In this document: piece after piece, positions 50,834-62,080 of the stretch
Numbering within the stretch: the stretch's first letter is position 1
Layout of the letters: each line of letters starts with the position of its first letter
Assembly (NCBI GenBank): GCA_009823395.1
Contig: CM020502.1
Location: 14,006,001-14,070,000, forward strand
Origin: Thamnaconus septentrionalis
Taxonomy: Eukaryota; Chordata; Actinopteri; Tetraodontiformes; Monacanthidae
DNA length: 64,000 nucleotides
Reading direction: 5' to 3'
Made by a program: the position numbers and the translations under genes
Notes under the pieces: model-generated
The model's database searches: none
What the model was told of the DNA's origin: nothing
What the model saw: the letters and a program-made list of their open reading frames with translations, nothing else

Positions 50834-51779
50834 GTTGGAGCTGAACAAAACAGAAAGAAAAAGGACACAGAGCGCTCTGATTATTTTTTAATCAGTAAGT
50901 AATGTTCAATGTGCAATTATCTAACTAAACACAGTATCAATACTTATCTTATTATCAATTCTAGCAAAGTCAAATAAAAAAGGTATTAAAACATTAAAAA
51001 AAAAAATGTCATTATCAAAAAACCTTACTGGTTTGCAGAGGACTACTTTTCCCTTTGTACTCTTAAACTTGCCACTATTGAAAAGTATTTCCCTTTACTC
51101 TTAAAATCTGAAACAAAAGTCCAGTGCGACCAATTGAAGAATTGAACACAGGAAAAGAATTGTGTATTATTTTTTTTTTTACCTACATCAAACCTACATC
51201 AGACAGAAAGCGCAAGAGAAAAGTTGCGAGAGGAAAACTGCTGATTGTGGTGAGAATGGAAAAACAAACAACCAAACTGCACAACCTCTGCACGATTGGC
51301 TGTGTGTGCACACATTTATCAGACTGTACAACTGTAGTGTAGAGAACACACAGCCCTGACCTGACTGAGTCACATCTGGTCAATGTGACAACTTCTTGTC
51401 ACTTTATTATTGGTCACTTTAGCTGCAACTTTTGTCACTCTCTTTTTGTCTGTCTCCTTTATGTAGCACTTCATATTTTATTAGCTCTGTCCTATTGAGT
51501 GTCTTTTTGCCATATATTCTCTATTCTTTCTTTGGACTTCTGTGGCCCCAATGGGAATGAATAGAGGACTTCTCTTGAACAGAAAGGGGATTCTCATTCT
51601 GTTTTTTTAGACTCAAATAAGACCATGAAGGTCAAAATAGCAGCATGTATGAGGTGTTACTGCCTACTGGCAGCAAAGTAGGATGACATCACAAATCTAT
51701 TTAATGATCTCAAATGTCACCACCAAGTGCAATGTCACCAAGGTTGTTGTGGTCTCGTTAGGGTCAACTATCAATCATT

Positions 51780-52060
51780 ACATGCAAAGACACCAGGAAT
51801 GATCACATCTCCTTCACTCTGAACGGTGTGAAGATCCAAACACCTGCAGAAAAACCCATTCGGAGCCCTGGCAAACTGTAAACAGCCGATTTGTCAGACA
51901 AGCACATGGCTAATACAGCGCTGTCACAACTCTTCAATGTTCTGACCCGGATTGACAAGAGCCATCTACCGGGGAAATTTAAGATCCGTTGCTACCAATT
52001 CACCTTCCTTAGGAGGCTGATTTGTTTGTTTATCACCAATAAACACCTCGACCTTTGTTA
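51780..52060 (+). mobile_element. LINE ORF2 C-terminal fragment in presumed asns intron 1
   Basis: Encodes FTLNGVKIQTPAEKPIRSPG, a stop, and then NALSQLF-like text leading into LPGKFKIRCYQFTFLRRL. This is the order of blocks found downstream of the reverse transcriptase in a fish non-LTR element family (FxLxGxxI...EKPIRSLG...LPGKxKxWxYQ). It carries at least one stop and a frame change, so it is dead. Confidence 0.6.
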
Positions 52061-52196
52061 TGTTTTGTTTTTACCTTGTACATTCACTTCGGACAAAAGA
52101 GTTGGACTAAAAAAAAAATCATGACTAAAAATCTTTGATCATTGGCTGACTCCCATCTAGTGGACATAGTTATTGCCTGCAGGCTAATGACAAAGC

Positions 52197-53433
52197 TACG
52201 GTGGTCGAGGAGTGCAAAACACCCGCAAAAGAGAAAACAACTGCAAATCACAAAACACAACACATTAACCAAAAACACAACACATCAACCAGAAACACAA
52301 CTGGGAAGCAAAACACCCGCAAAAGAGAAAACAACTGCAAATCACAAAACACAACACATCAACCAAAAACACAACACATCAACCAGAAACAAAACAACTG
52401 CAAATCACAAAACACAACACATCAACCAAAACGGAAGTGATACCTTTGCCCGGAAAACTAAACATGCTCTCCCTCTCTACGCTACTGGTGTCTTGCCAAG
52501 GCAGTTATCCCCGATAGAATTTGTATCCCCTGGTCGTTTATTAGTTTACAGTAATCAACGACGCCATGCTACGGACAAATTAGACATTTATTAAGAATGT
52601 TTTTATTCCGCTCTATCCAACGTGTTGTTGAAGTGTATATTAGTTTTTTCAATGACGTTACGCTACGGACACATTAGACAGTTATCCAGAATGTTTTTAT
52701 TCCTCTGTCTTCTACGTGGTGTCGGAGATTATATTAGGCTATTCAGTGCACTGCATTGGCAATGTACTGTCTATTTCCTCCTATGATTTGACAATGTTGT
52801 ACCACGTAGGCTAGACGACTACTTACACTGTGAAATCACCATCAAAAATATTGTTGTAAATGATTCTGAATTTCCTCTCCAAAAATAATCATAAAAATTT
52901 CATCATATACCGTTTTGTATTTATTGTGTTTTTCACTGCACAAAACCATATAGGTACTTAGACCAGGTCATGTCTAGTCACACTGGTGAATATGGAGAAG
53001 ATTCTTCTCTCCTGCATGAAGTTACAAGGGGGATACTTATTATATCAGACTGTACAGAAGGGCTGCCATAAATTGTATCCCCCAACAGTCTGATATAATA
53101 AGTATCCCCCCTGTAACTGTAACAGCGCACTGAATAGCCTAATATAATCTTCGACACCACGTAGGGGACAGCGGAATAAAAACATTCTGGATAAATGTCT
53201 AATTTGTCCGTAGCATGGCGCCGTTGATTAAACTAATCAAGGGCCAGGGGATACAAATTCCAGCGTAGATGGGAGAGCACGTTTAGTTTCCGGGGGGAAA
53301 AAAGCATCACTTTCGTTTTGGTTGATGTGTTGTGTTTTTGTTTGATGTGTTGTGTTTTGTGATTTGCGGTTGTGTTTTGTGATTTGCGGTTGTTTTCTCT
53401 TTTGCGGGTGTTTTGCACTTCTCGGCCACCGTA
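52197..53433. mobile_element. Long-inverted-repeat DNA element 1 (1.24 kb, non-coding)
   Basis: The left end TACGGTGGTCGAGGAGTGCA and the reversed right end TACGGTGGCCGAGAAGTGCA continue as inverted repeats with interruptions for about 500 bp on each side. The 6-bp direct repeat CAAAGC flanks it (52191-52196 and 53434-53439). The first part of each arm is built of tandem AAAACACAACACATCAACC-type units. The left arm has an internal duplication of the CTACGGACAxATTAGACA block (52569 and 52664). The element encodes no transposase. It has a foldback-like design; the superfamily is not determined. Confidence 0.85.
53021..53117. repeat. 33-bp-arm palindrome nested in element 1
   Basis: Arms 53021-53053 and 53085-53117 are reverse complements with one mismatch and a 31-nt loop. 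It lies at the inner edge of the right arm and has no matching counterpart in the left arm, so it may be a separate small insertion. Confidence 0.85.
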
Positions 53434-53489
53434 CAAAGCAAAGCATTTATAACACGTGGTGGGTGACGAGTGGAATAAACTCCTGTAGA

Positions 53490-53512
53490 TTTAAAAAAAA
53501 AAAAAAAAAAAA
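53490..53512. repeat. A-run between the two inverted-repeat elements
   Basis: About 22 A residues; the 284-bp spacer between the elements has no other feature I can name. Confidence 0.8.
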
Positions 53513-53723
53513 ATCAGATCGTTGACACTCATTTATGTTCTTTACTGATGTGTGTTGCTATCGGTGAGGACATGCACACATTACACCTGCAACAGAAATC
53601 CATCCAAACGTCCCAGCCAAATGAAATTCCAAGTGGAACACTAATCTGATATGCTCATGTTCCAGATCAAACACATCCTGCAACACCAATGCATTTATAC
53701 TAGCAACGAAATTGGCAGACAAC

Positions 53724-55145
53724 TATGGGGCGCCGTTTGTAAAGTTTCTCATGCTTAAAATAACAGTAACATTTTGTCACATTTAGCTTCAAATCGTGTT
53801 TTTAAAAAGTTGTGTGCAGTTTTGAAAGTCACTTTTTAGCACATTTAACACTTTAAATCTAAATGTTAAATATAAATGTTAAATATAAATGCTAAATATA
53901 AATGCTAAATACAAATGTTAAATCTAAATATAAATGTTAAATCTAAATCTAAATGCTAAATCTAAATGTTAAATGTTAAATCTAAATCGAAACGTTAAAT
54001 CGAAATCGAAACGTTAAATCTAAGTGTTACACCTAAATGTTTCGGGTGAAACTAAACGTTTAGCTAATATGCTAATTCAAGCTGCCGGCAACCGGAAGTA
54101 CCACAATAAAAGCTCGACGACGTTGAACTCTGATACTATATTTTACGAGTACCTTGAGTGTTTAGTGTCAGGCAGGACCTAGACGCAGGTCTCAGGATAT
54201 TCAAACAGAAAGGGTTTATTTTAAACAATAAACAAAACTAAGGGTGTCCCATTAGGGTAACACAAAGAACTTGCAACAAGGAAGTAACAAGAAAAACAGA
54301 CCTGAATGCAACAGGTCCAACCGCAATGACGAGAACAAGGACGCTATGGTATGAACACTGTCGCATGAAAACTTAGTATTGTGCAGGACTTGCGCAGCAG
54401 AGCTTGCTGTCTCTCGACTTACGACCTGTAGCCCCTACAACCAGCCACAAGGGTGTGGCTCATGAACCTGCGCCTGTCTCCATAATACATAGCGCCGTTT
54501 GTAAAGTTTTTTATGCTTAAAATAACAGCAACATTTGTTTCGTATAGCTGCCAAAACGGCTCTGCCGTTGTTTTCTGCCAGCGCCCAGTCAGACATGTTA
54601 GCAGTGTCTGCATGACCACGGCTGTGGAGGCAGGCGCAGGTTCATGAGCCACACCCTTGTGGCTGGTTGTAGGGGCTACAGGTCGTAAGTCCCGCACAAA
54701 ACTAAGTGACACGAAACACTCAAGGTACTCGTAAAATATAGTATCGCCAAACGGGTTTGTCATTTTGGGTACTTATAATCACCGTAATCTATGTCCAAGA
54801 GGCAGTTTCTCCAGAAAAGATAGTTATTTATTCGTTATTTGACACTAAAAACAGAGTTCAACATCGTCGAGCTTTTATTGTGGTACTTCCGGTTGCCGGC
54901 AGCTTGAATTTGCATATTAGCTAAATGTTTAGTTTCACCCGAAACATTTAGGTGTAACATTTAGATTTAACATTTAACGTTTCTATTTAGCATTTATATT
55001 TAACATTTAGATTTAACATTTAGATTTAAAGTGTCAAATGTGCTTTTTTTTTTAAAAAAAAAAATTACTTTCAAAAATGCACACAACTTTTTAAAAACAT
55101 GATTTGAAGCTAAATGTGACAAAATGTTACAAACGGCGCCCCATA
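53724..55145. mobile_element. Foldback-like DNA element 2 (1.42 kb, almost all inverted repeat)
   Basis: The left end TATGGGGCGCCGTTTGTAA and the reversed right end are identical over the first 18 bases. The arms (about 53724-54478 and 54624-55145) pair over most of their length, including an exact 56-bp stretch near 54421-54476 / 54626-54681. The 6-bp direct repeat GACAAC flanks it (53718-53723 and 55146-55151). The central loop contains a third copy of the terminal sequence (54491-54533). The left arm has extra sequence (about 54170-54400), and the right arm about 110 bp not in the left. There is no transposase. Confidence 0.88.
53850..54055 (+). repeat. Short tandem array of TAAATCTAAATGT-type units
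   Basis: Variants of TAAATATAAATG, TAAATCTAAATG and GTTAAATCGAAA repeat about 15-20 times in the left arm of element 2. The right arm (54950-55030) has a shorter matching array. Confidence 0.8.
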
Positions 55146-55151
55146 GACAAC

Positions 55152-55752
55152 GACATAACTGCTCTTCTGCAATTTGTCGAGACAAACTGTTATCAATGGC
55201 TGTGAAAACCACAAGAAGGAGCTCATTGCCACAAATCAGTAAAACAAATCAAGGAAATACATTTAGATGTGTGGTAGTAAAGTGAAAAATATGAGAAATA
55301 AAAGTTTAAGGGCTATGAATACTTTTGCAAGCCATCGTGCAAACTTGAAATACATTTGAAATTGAATGTAGTAAACGTGGGTGCGCAGACACACGCACAC
55401 ACACACGGGGAGACTTTCCTAATATCTGAGTAGTAAATTAGACATGAGTCAACTCGTTCAATTCAACTCATGCTTGATGAATACACTTCAGAAACCTTTC
55501 ATATAACCGCATCTGTTCACCGCACTGAAATGGTGCTCGACATGGTCATAAAGTCAGACAGTTACTTCATAGAATGTTACATCATTTGCCGAGATTTGCA
55601 GAAAATAGTCGCGATCTACAAGAAGGCTAAAATCAAATAAAAGAAATAAGTGGAATAAACTAGTTCTGTCTTTTTCCGGGTACTCGGTCTTTAGGATTAT
55701 CAGTCTCAGTTTCGGTGAAGAGTATACAATTACACGTAATAACTCCACTTAC
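55152..55752 (-). other. Presumed asns intron 1, right part
   Basis: No coding feature. Short CA tract at 55389-55405. Confidence 0.35.
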
Positions 55753-55885
55753 CTTTATTCTCCCTGTACACTCTTGTCCAAAAATCAGAAGAGAGCGAGT
55801 GACTCCTCGAAGCACCGTGAGAATTTCCGAGCATCCTCGGAAGTAGTGGCCCGTCTTCAAAATAAAAGTAGAGCCAACCTGCTGC
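55753..55885 (-). promoter_or_regulatory. asns: Possible non-coding first exon and promoter of asns
   Basis: On the minus strand a good donor AAAG|GTAAGT ends at 55753, and TATATAAT lies at 55913-55920, giving a start near 55885 and a first exon of about 130 nt. The coding exon begins 7 nt before its ATG at an acceptor, so a non-coding exon must exist upstream. Against it: mammalian ASNS promoters are TATA-less, and a CpG-richer stretch at 56360-56640 with TTGCGTCA (56362-56369) is an alternative. Confidence 0.35.
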
Positions 55886-56039
55886 TTTCTGGACAGTGTG
55901 TACTATCAGCCTATTATATATTTATTCAACAGGAAAACAATTTTTGGGTGTAGAGAGCTCTGTGTGACAGGCCCTGTTTATCTGTAATGACAAAAATAAC
56001 CGTAAACAACATCCTTGGTGCAATTGTAATCGCCAGCAG

Positions 56040-56104
56040 GAAATCAACAGAATAGACAGACAGACAGACAGACAGATAGATAGAAAGATGGACAGATAGA
56101 CAGA
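56040..56104. repeat. (CAGA)n/(GATA)n microsatellite
   Basis: Imperfect CAGA and GATA units over about 60 bp. Confidence 0.9.
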
Positions 56105-56359
56105 TCCCAAATTAGGAAACTACACAATATGATATTCTTGTTTGCAACGTGTGTACATGTAGGATATAAAGCTGTGACATTATACAAAACTCCAACTTCA
56201 GCATTTGAAATTATAAACACGTTGTCCAGACATGTACGTACTGAAAAAACTTTGAATATTTGTGTTCTTTCAATAACTTTGTACTCGCCTTTACTTTGAA
56301 ATCGCCTTCAACCCCTTTCCAATTCAGGTCAATTCACTGTTCCTGGCAATATCAAGTAA

Positions 56360-56640
56360 TGTTGCGTCACCTCTCGAGTCGATGGTGGCGGCGTGTTCGT
56401 TCAACTGAAGGTTGTGTTTGACGGGAAGGTAAAAACACGCAACGCGACCGCGTGTTGCAAAGGCTTCAGGACTCACTCACTCATTCACTGACAGCAGTAA
56501 CAGCGCCATGAACCAGCCTGCAGCTGGACCAGGACCACCAGTATCACTCCACTGGTCGGGAGCGCTCCGGTCAGTTAGTGTAGATAGTTAGTTCATCCTG
56601 GTACATTTTGAAGGAGGACAAGCTCGCACGTATGCGAAGC
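56360..56640. promoter_or_regulatory. CpG-rich segment, candidate promoter
   Basis: It has more CpG than its flanks (GGTGGCGGCGTGTTCG, AACGCGACCGCG, GGGAGCGCTCCGG). It contains TTGCGTCA at 56362-56369, close to CRE-C/EBP sites. It could serve asns (-) or an unidentified plus-strand transcript; a short frame with ATG at 56508 starts inside it. Confidence 0.3.
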
Positions 56641-56992
56641 GCTTGCAGCGCCAATAACATCTAAATCAACTTGTTAAATAGCGTGAATATGACGTGTAGC
56701 AGCAAAGCAAGATGCACAGAGCTGTGAGAGGTGTTATGTTGTCGTTACACATGTGTTCAAATATTATTATTTTATGTTTTGTTTGTTTCGTTTTGCACGA
56801 GCAAAAATGCAGAATTCCAAATTGTGAGGTACGCACGACGAATGTGCGTCTTCAATGACTAATAAAACGTGGTCCAAGAGCACAAGCCACATGGAGGAAG
56901 TCAGGCTCGGAAATGAAAAGGAAGAGATCAGTACAAAATAAAACAGGAAGTTTAGAACGATACAACACATTAGTGACTTTAGTAACTTGACA

Positions 56993-57034
56993 TTAAAGGT
57001 CAAGTGTGTAGAATCTGGCCTGACATATATATAT

Positions 57035-57035
<1 letters not shown>
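56993..57035 (+). repeat. TTAA-flanked repeat, end fragment (copy 3)
   Basis: TTAAAGGTCAAGTGTGTAGA matches the start of the copies at 14555 and 40586, then runs into a TA/GT microsatellite. Confidence 0.5.
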
Positions 57036-57082
<47 letters not shown>

Positions 57083-57130
57083 CACACACCGTCTCTACAT
57101 ACATATGTAGAGAGAGAGAGAGAGAGAGAC
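57024..57130. repeat. Compound TA/GT/CA/GA microsatellite
   Basis: TA units, about eighteen GT units, a short CA stretch, then about ten GA units at 57111-57130. Confidence 0.95.
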
Positions 57131-59093
57131 TTGGTGAAAGATCTGAAATAAACAACATTAAGGTCAATGATCAACACAGAAACGAATTGGAATGTCAACA
57201 ATAAAAGTGTACATCCTTCTGTATGTGATCATATCAAAATATCTGATTTTATTAAGATTGTATTAAAGTTATAAACACATTAGGCAGTGGTTTGACACAT
57301 CACCATACACACATATGGGATTTCATCGGTGTCCCAACTGTATCACAGCAGAGTGATAGACATGTGACCTCCCGCTTCTCACCCTCTGTTTTACAGAAAC
57401 AAATTGAAACTATTAAACACTGTTAGTTGTTTGTTTGCTTGTTTGTTGACAAACCTAAGTTTCCCAAACCATGGTTTGGATGTCATGTAATTACAATTGA
57501 CAACCTGAAGGGGCCTCAGGGTCAATATCGCAACAATATCCATCTCATTTGCATTTAAATCTCATTTACAGCTGAGAACCTCAGGAAAGTTCACTTCAAT
57601 ACAGTCTAGTCATTTAAATAAAATAAACATAACAGTGTCAATTTATCTTGTACATGTACACTCTTTCCACATGTCTGTGGTCTGTTAGCCAGTGAATGCA
57701 GCAAATGCAAAATAAAAGTTCATTCCAACAATTAATTGAAGTTAATTATCTTGAACTATCACACAGATGTATGACTGAGCCACCTTTAGACATTCAAGAT
57801 ATTAAAACAAGATGCTAAAAACACTGAGGCAATGTGGGTTTGAAGAAAGAATATTCTTCACTTTTAGGGTCTAGTTCAGTTTAGTTTATTTCTTCTTTTC
57901 AAGGGGGTGGTTGGTGCTTAATGATATGGTGAGAGCCAGCTGAAGAAATGCTACCACTACTTTGCAAATGCTTTTTGGCTTCACTTGTAACAGAGAATGG
58001 GAGATGCCAGAGTGCAGGAGTACAGATATGCATTGAGTACTGCTTCCGCTACCTCATACCTGCTCCTTCCTTCTTCCAAGACAAGACAGAGAGTTATCGA
58101 CATTTCTGACGTTGAATTCACCTTCATAAAAGCACATTATCTTTTGAGCCATATTTTGGACTGTGGCAGTCACCCAATGAGCTCAACCCTCTCAAAAATA
58201 CATGGAATACACACAAACTCCTCCCCTCTGTACCATGTTTTGCATCAAGTACATTTTGTCATTGAAATGCTTTTCTGTCAAAGTTGTAATCCACGACACC
58301 TTGCGATCAGCCTGTGTTCACTGAGCTGATTGGGTCATGTGTGCCCCCTGGAGGAGAAACGACCAACTTATTTCTTGTGCGTTTGCGTTGCAGGTGCCCT
58401 TTGATGTGGAAACTAATGAAGTGCAACCACACTGAGACTCATCAGAAGGCAAAGGCTCAATAAATGTCAAAGATGAAGGTTTGCTGGTACCGGATCACGG
58501 CTTCAGTATATTGTGTGACTGCCAAATATTTCATTTCCAACTGTTAAACATTAAAACATAATAATAAATAATGACTTTTGTTTTGCACTGAACCCAGTTT
58601 GCATCTTCATGTTTGCTTCTAGTTTAAATTAAAATTAGTGTTTGTCTTTTCATAAATATTTTTTCCTCATTGGAATAATATGCCTCAATGTCATTGGATG
58701 GTAAAACCTTTAAAAAAAAAAATAAATATGCAGAATTGGTCGCATTTTTTCACTGAAGCCCAGTTCAGGATTCTTTCGGTTCATTCATGGTTCATTCTTG
58801 AAAAGGGCTCTTCTGCATATATCTCTCTATGTGTTTATTTGCATTTCATAGTCACTCACAGAAGGCCAAAGCTGTGTTATACAATGCTGGGTGAAAGGTT
58901 GAAACTGTTGTGTACTCCAAATTTCTAGCGAGGTTCCTTGGTCTCCCTTCTGCACTGCAGCCGCAGCAACATCGGTGCTGCCTTCATGAACCACCATCTT
59001 CTAATATTCTTTGGTTTGAGGGGGTGATCCTTTGTGTAAAGCACTTCCCCCCTCATTTATAAAATTTCAAATCTTGACTCTTTTGTCCACCTC
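57131..59093. other. Region between the asns side and mgat1, no supported gene
   Basis: A 110-codon plus-strand frame at 57997-58329 shows no family features. A good acceptor at about 58394 is followed within 70 bp by a polyA-like AATAAA (58458-58465), see findings. On the minus strand, TTTATT at 58834-58839 would be an AATAAA about 255 bp after the mgat1 stop, a candidate mgat1 polyA signal. Confidence 0.4.
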
Positions 59094-61891
59094 TCAGCTC
59101 CAACTGATGTCATAATGTGTCCAGCCTTCAGGTGGAGCCAAAAACACCCTTCTGCCACGGTAAAGAAAACTAACGATTCCTCTGTAGCCAGTGCGCGGAA
59201 CTCCCGATTTCAAGTCGTCCATCACCCCCAGATTTCGAGCAAAGACTTTGAAACTGTCCCGTGTGGAATACTGGACTCTGTACGGCCCATTGGTTCTCAA
59301 GTTGCTACTTTGTTGCAGGTCTTCAATTTTTACAAGCGTCGCACTGTAAACCTCTTTGCTAAAATGTTCGTCGTATTTTTCTTTTAGCAAGTACGATAAA
59401 TTGTGTTTGGTAAAAGGCACAAATTTTGTGTTAAGTTTGATATAGCGAAGGTACTGGTCAAAAAATTGACCTAAACTGACTCCTTTTCGACCAAAAGTGA
59501 TAGTCCGTGAAATTTCCGGTCGAATGCACGAGCGTTCCTTGCGCTGCTCCGGTTGGCGCATCCAGTCGTCCCAGAAGGCGGAGGGCCACTTGTGTTCCAA
59601 CTCCTCCCACATTTCCTTGAGCAGCATCCAGCCCAAACCAGGGAAGAAGTCTGTTCTGTAGAGCAGCTCCGCTTGAGATGAATCCACCAAGGCATCTCTA
59701 CCATTGTCGTTCCAGGCAGAAACACACCACAGCGTGGGGTCAGAGCGTAAAATCGGGTACAGAGCTCGGAAATATTCAAAGAAGTCCGGCGCCACCTACA
59801 GCAGAAAGACACACAGGAGAGAAAATCATTCTCTTGGCAATGTGAATGGTAAAGCTTCTGTGAATACAACACTCTCCTCAAGGTTAGTCACTGACTTCTG
59901 GAAATTAGAGCAAAATAGGCAAACAAACATTATTAGTAGAAAACAAACAGTGGACAGAGAATGTGGTCAATGGATTGTTAATTTAGTAACTATTTTCACA
60001 AATTCAAAAATCAAATCAATTCAAAATCAAAAATTAATAGAAAATAGAGGAGAAAAAGGAACCTCACATACTTTAAATCACTAAAGTTGTGTATGTATAT
60101 GCACTTACATATACAGTATACATGTATAAATAATATATAAGGATATGGGTTATCGCTGCATAAAATGTTAGTGCACTGGGGGTCGCCCTGAGAATGCTTC
60201 ATGTTTGAATGCTGTCATTCTCCCTTGTGAATTAAGAAAGCCCAACTTGAGAAGAAAACTGTCATCAGACTTTTATTACTTTGGTGGAAATCAATTTTCC
60301 TCAAACAAAGCATGTCCGGCACAATTTAAAGCAGATTGAATCTTATTTTGACAGAGGGTAGAACTCAGTAACATGCCATGTGATATGTGGCATGGATTGG
60401 GGGTGCAGCCGTGTTTCTGGAAGAAGACCGAAGTGGATTAATCGTTTGTTGGATCAAACCTGCAGTCAGCCAGAGGGGTTTCCATCAAGGCCACTTATAA
60501 AGGTGAGACTGGCGAGGTAAAGTCAGACTGGGATTAGCACCATCTCTGATGTGAAGCTAAAGTGGTTCCACTAACAAGGTTTGGCCCAATCCACTCAAGG
60601 CTAATCCAAGTCACACCTGTTGAGTCTATCTTCTAGCCAACACGTGGGGGTATCAAAAGCCCAGATCAATGGACGACTAACACAAGGATGAAATGAGTCA
60701 AAAGCACTTTTCACAGAGAGTTGCGACCTGACCGCACTCATCGAACTAAATCTCTCTTGAAGACGTAAATCTAATGTGTCCAGAAGACTGGTCTTCAGAA
60801 GCACAAGGAACTGAAGTTTAGAGACTTCTCCGATTCTATGATAAATGACTAAATTGGGTAACTTGATCAAATAATGTTGGTAACACTGCAGACTACATGA
60901 CCCTAACCATAACCATAATCATAATGCTAACACATGTTGTCAGCTTTGTCCTATATTTTTCAATGGTCAGATCTCTCCTGTTTGCTCAAAGCACCACAAA
61001 ATGCAGAAGTTTGAGGATGGGACCTACCTCCAGGTCATCTTCCACTATGACCACGGTAGAATGGCCGAATACGTTGAATACTTGGTTGAGTGCCCAGCGG
61101 TAATGTCGGGCGATTTTGTAGTAGCCCTGGAACTTCCTGTGATCTGGCTTGACCCTGATGTCAGAAAGGTCCGGCTGTCTTATGTGTGTCACTTGATCTC
61201 CGTACGAGGAAATGACGCGAGCTGTTTCAGCGTGGCCACAATCCTGACTGACAATGATCGGGTATAGCTCTGGAGTGGGACGGTACTGCGTCAACTTGTC
61301 TAGACTGCGCTTTACAGTTACTCTGTCACAAGCTATGACTAAAATAGGAATGACAGTTTCAAGAACGCTGGTTGCTGGCAGATTTTTGTTCTCTTCAATC
61401 TCTTCCTTTGTTACGGTGGCGAGATGTTGTTCAAACTTGGGCTCTGCAGGGACTGTAGTCACAGTTCTTTGAGAATGCTTGAGTTCCATTTCTGGGTGGT
61501 CCTCCAAACTATCTTTGGGAAGAAGAGGAGGATCTGATGGCTGGTTGGCAATCTGTTTCAATTCTTTTGGATCATCCGTCTCTCTTTTTTCAATGTCTTT
61601 CTGTTGAGCCCACATGACCCTGTGGCTCTCAATCTGCTTTAATAGCTTCTTTTGGGTCTCAAACTGAAGTTCAACCTCCTCTGCGAGGCGGATGACCTCC
61701 CCAGCCAGGTTAACCTGACTTTCTTTCCCTCTGGCCATACCCCACTCCTCCTTGCCTCCTGGTTCTGCTCCACCACCCTCCTCAAGTCGTCCAGTGGGAG
61801 GGCGACCCCAAAGATAAAGTAAAAGCAAAGCATTCCAGGCGACAAATAGGAAAGCACTACATAGTATAAGAGAGCCTTTCTTGCGAACCAT
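59094..61891 (-). CDS. mgat1: Alpha-1,3-mannosyl-glycoprotein 2-beta-N-acetylglucosaminyltransferase (GnT-I)
   Basis: Golgi type II membrane enzyme that adds GlcNAc to Man5GlcNAc2, the first step to hybrid and complex N-glycans. Two coding exons: 61028-61891 (288 codons) and 59094-59795 (233 codons plus stop), phase 0, total 521 aa. Short cytoplasmic MVRKKG, then a membrane anchor (about 7-29), then a stem to about 179, much longer than in mammals (total about 445 aa), with charged, probably coiled-coil sequence. The catalytic domain starts VIPILVIACDR and has SQDCGH, DHRKFQGYYKIARHYRWAL, the metal-binding EDD at 284-286, WCVSAWNDNG, LYRTDFFPGLGWM, AFWDDWMR, CIRPEISRT and FGRKGVS. The intron follows EDDLE directly, whereas the mammalian coding region is in one exon. 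Teleosts have several mgat1 copies; which one this is cannot be told. Confidence 0.94.
59796..61027 (-). other. mgat1 intron
   Basis: 1232-bp intron with donor GAG|GTAGGT and acceptor CTGTAG|GTG. No other gene or repeat recognised in it. Confidence 0.7.
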
Positions 61892-62080
61892 GGCCCAAAT
61901 ACACTTAGATAAGGGGCGCAGGAAAAGACTGAAAGTTGGGGTTAACTAAGAACACATGGGTGACGGCCCTCCAACATGGCAGCAGTTACCCAATTAGTAA
62001 CAGGTCACACCATTGATTATTGTAAAATCTGAGTGTGACTGTCTCCTGACCCTGAAAACTGTTAAATCCAAGATATATCT

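Noticed and set aside
52200..52440. CRISPR-like array of regular repeats
   Set aside because: The units are imperfect and adjoin without unique spacers; they are subterminal repeats of a DNA element in a vertebrate genome.
59471..59881. 136-codon minus-strand frame in another phase
   Set aside because: Shadow of the mgat1 second exon; the true frame gives all GnT-I motifs.
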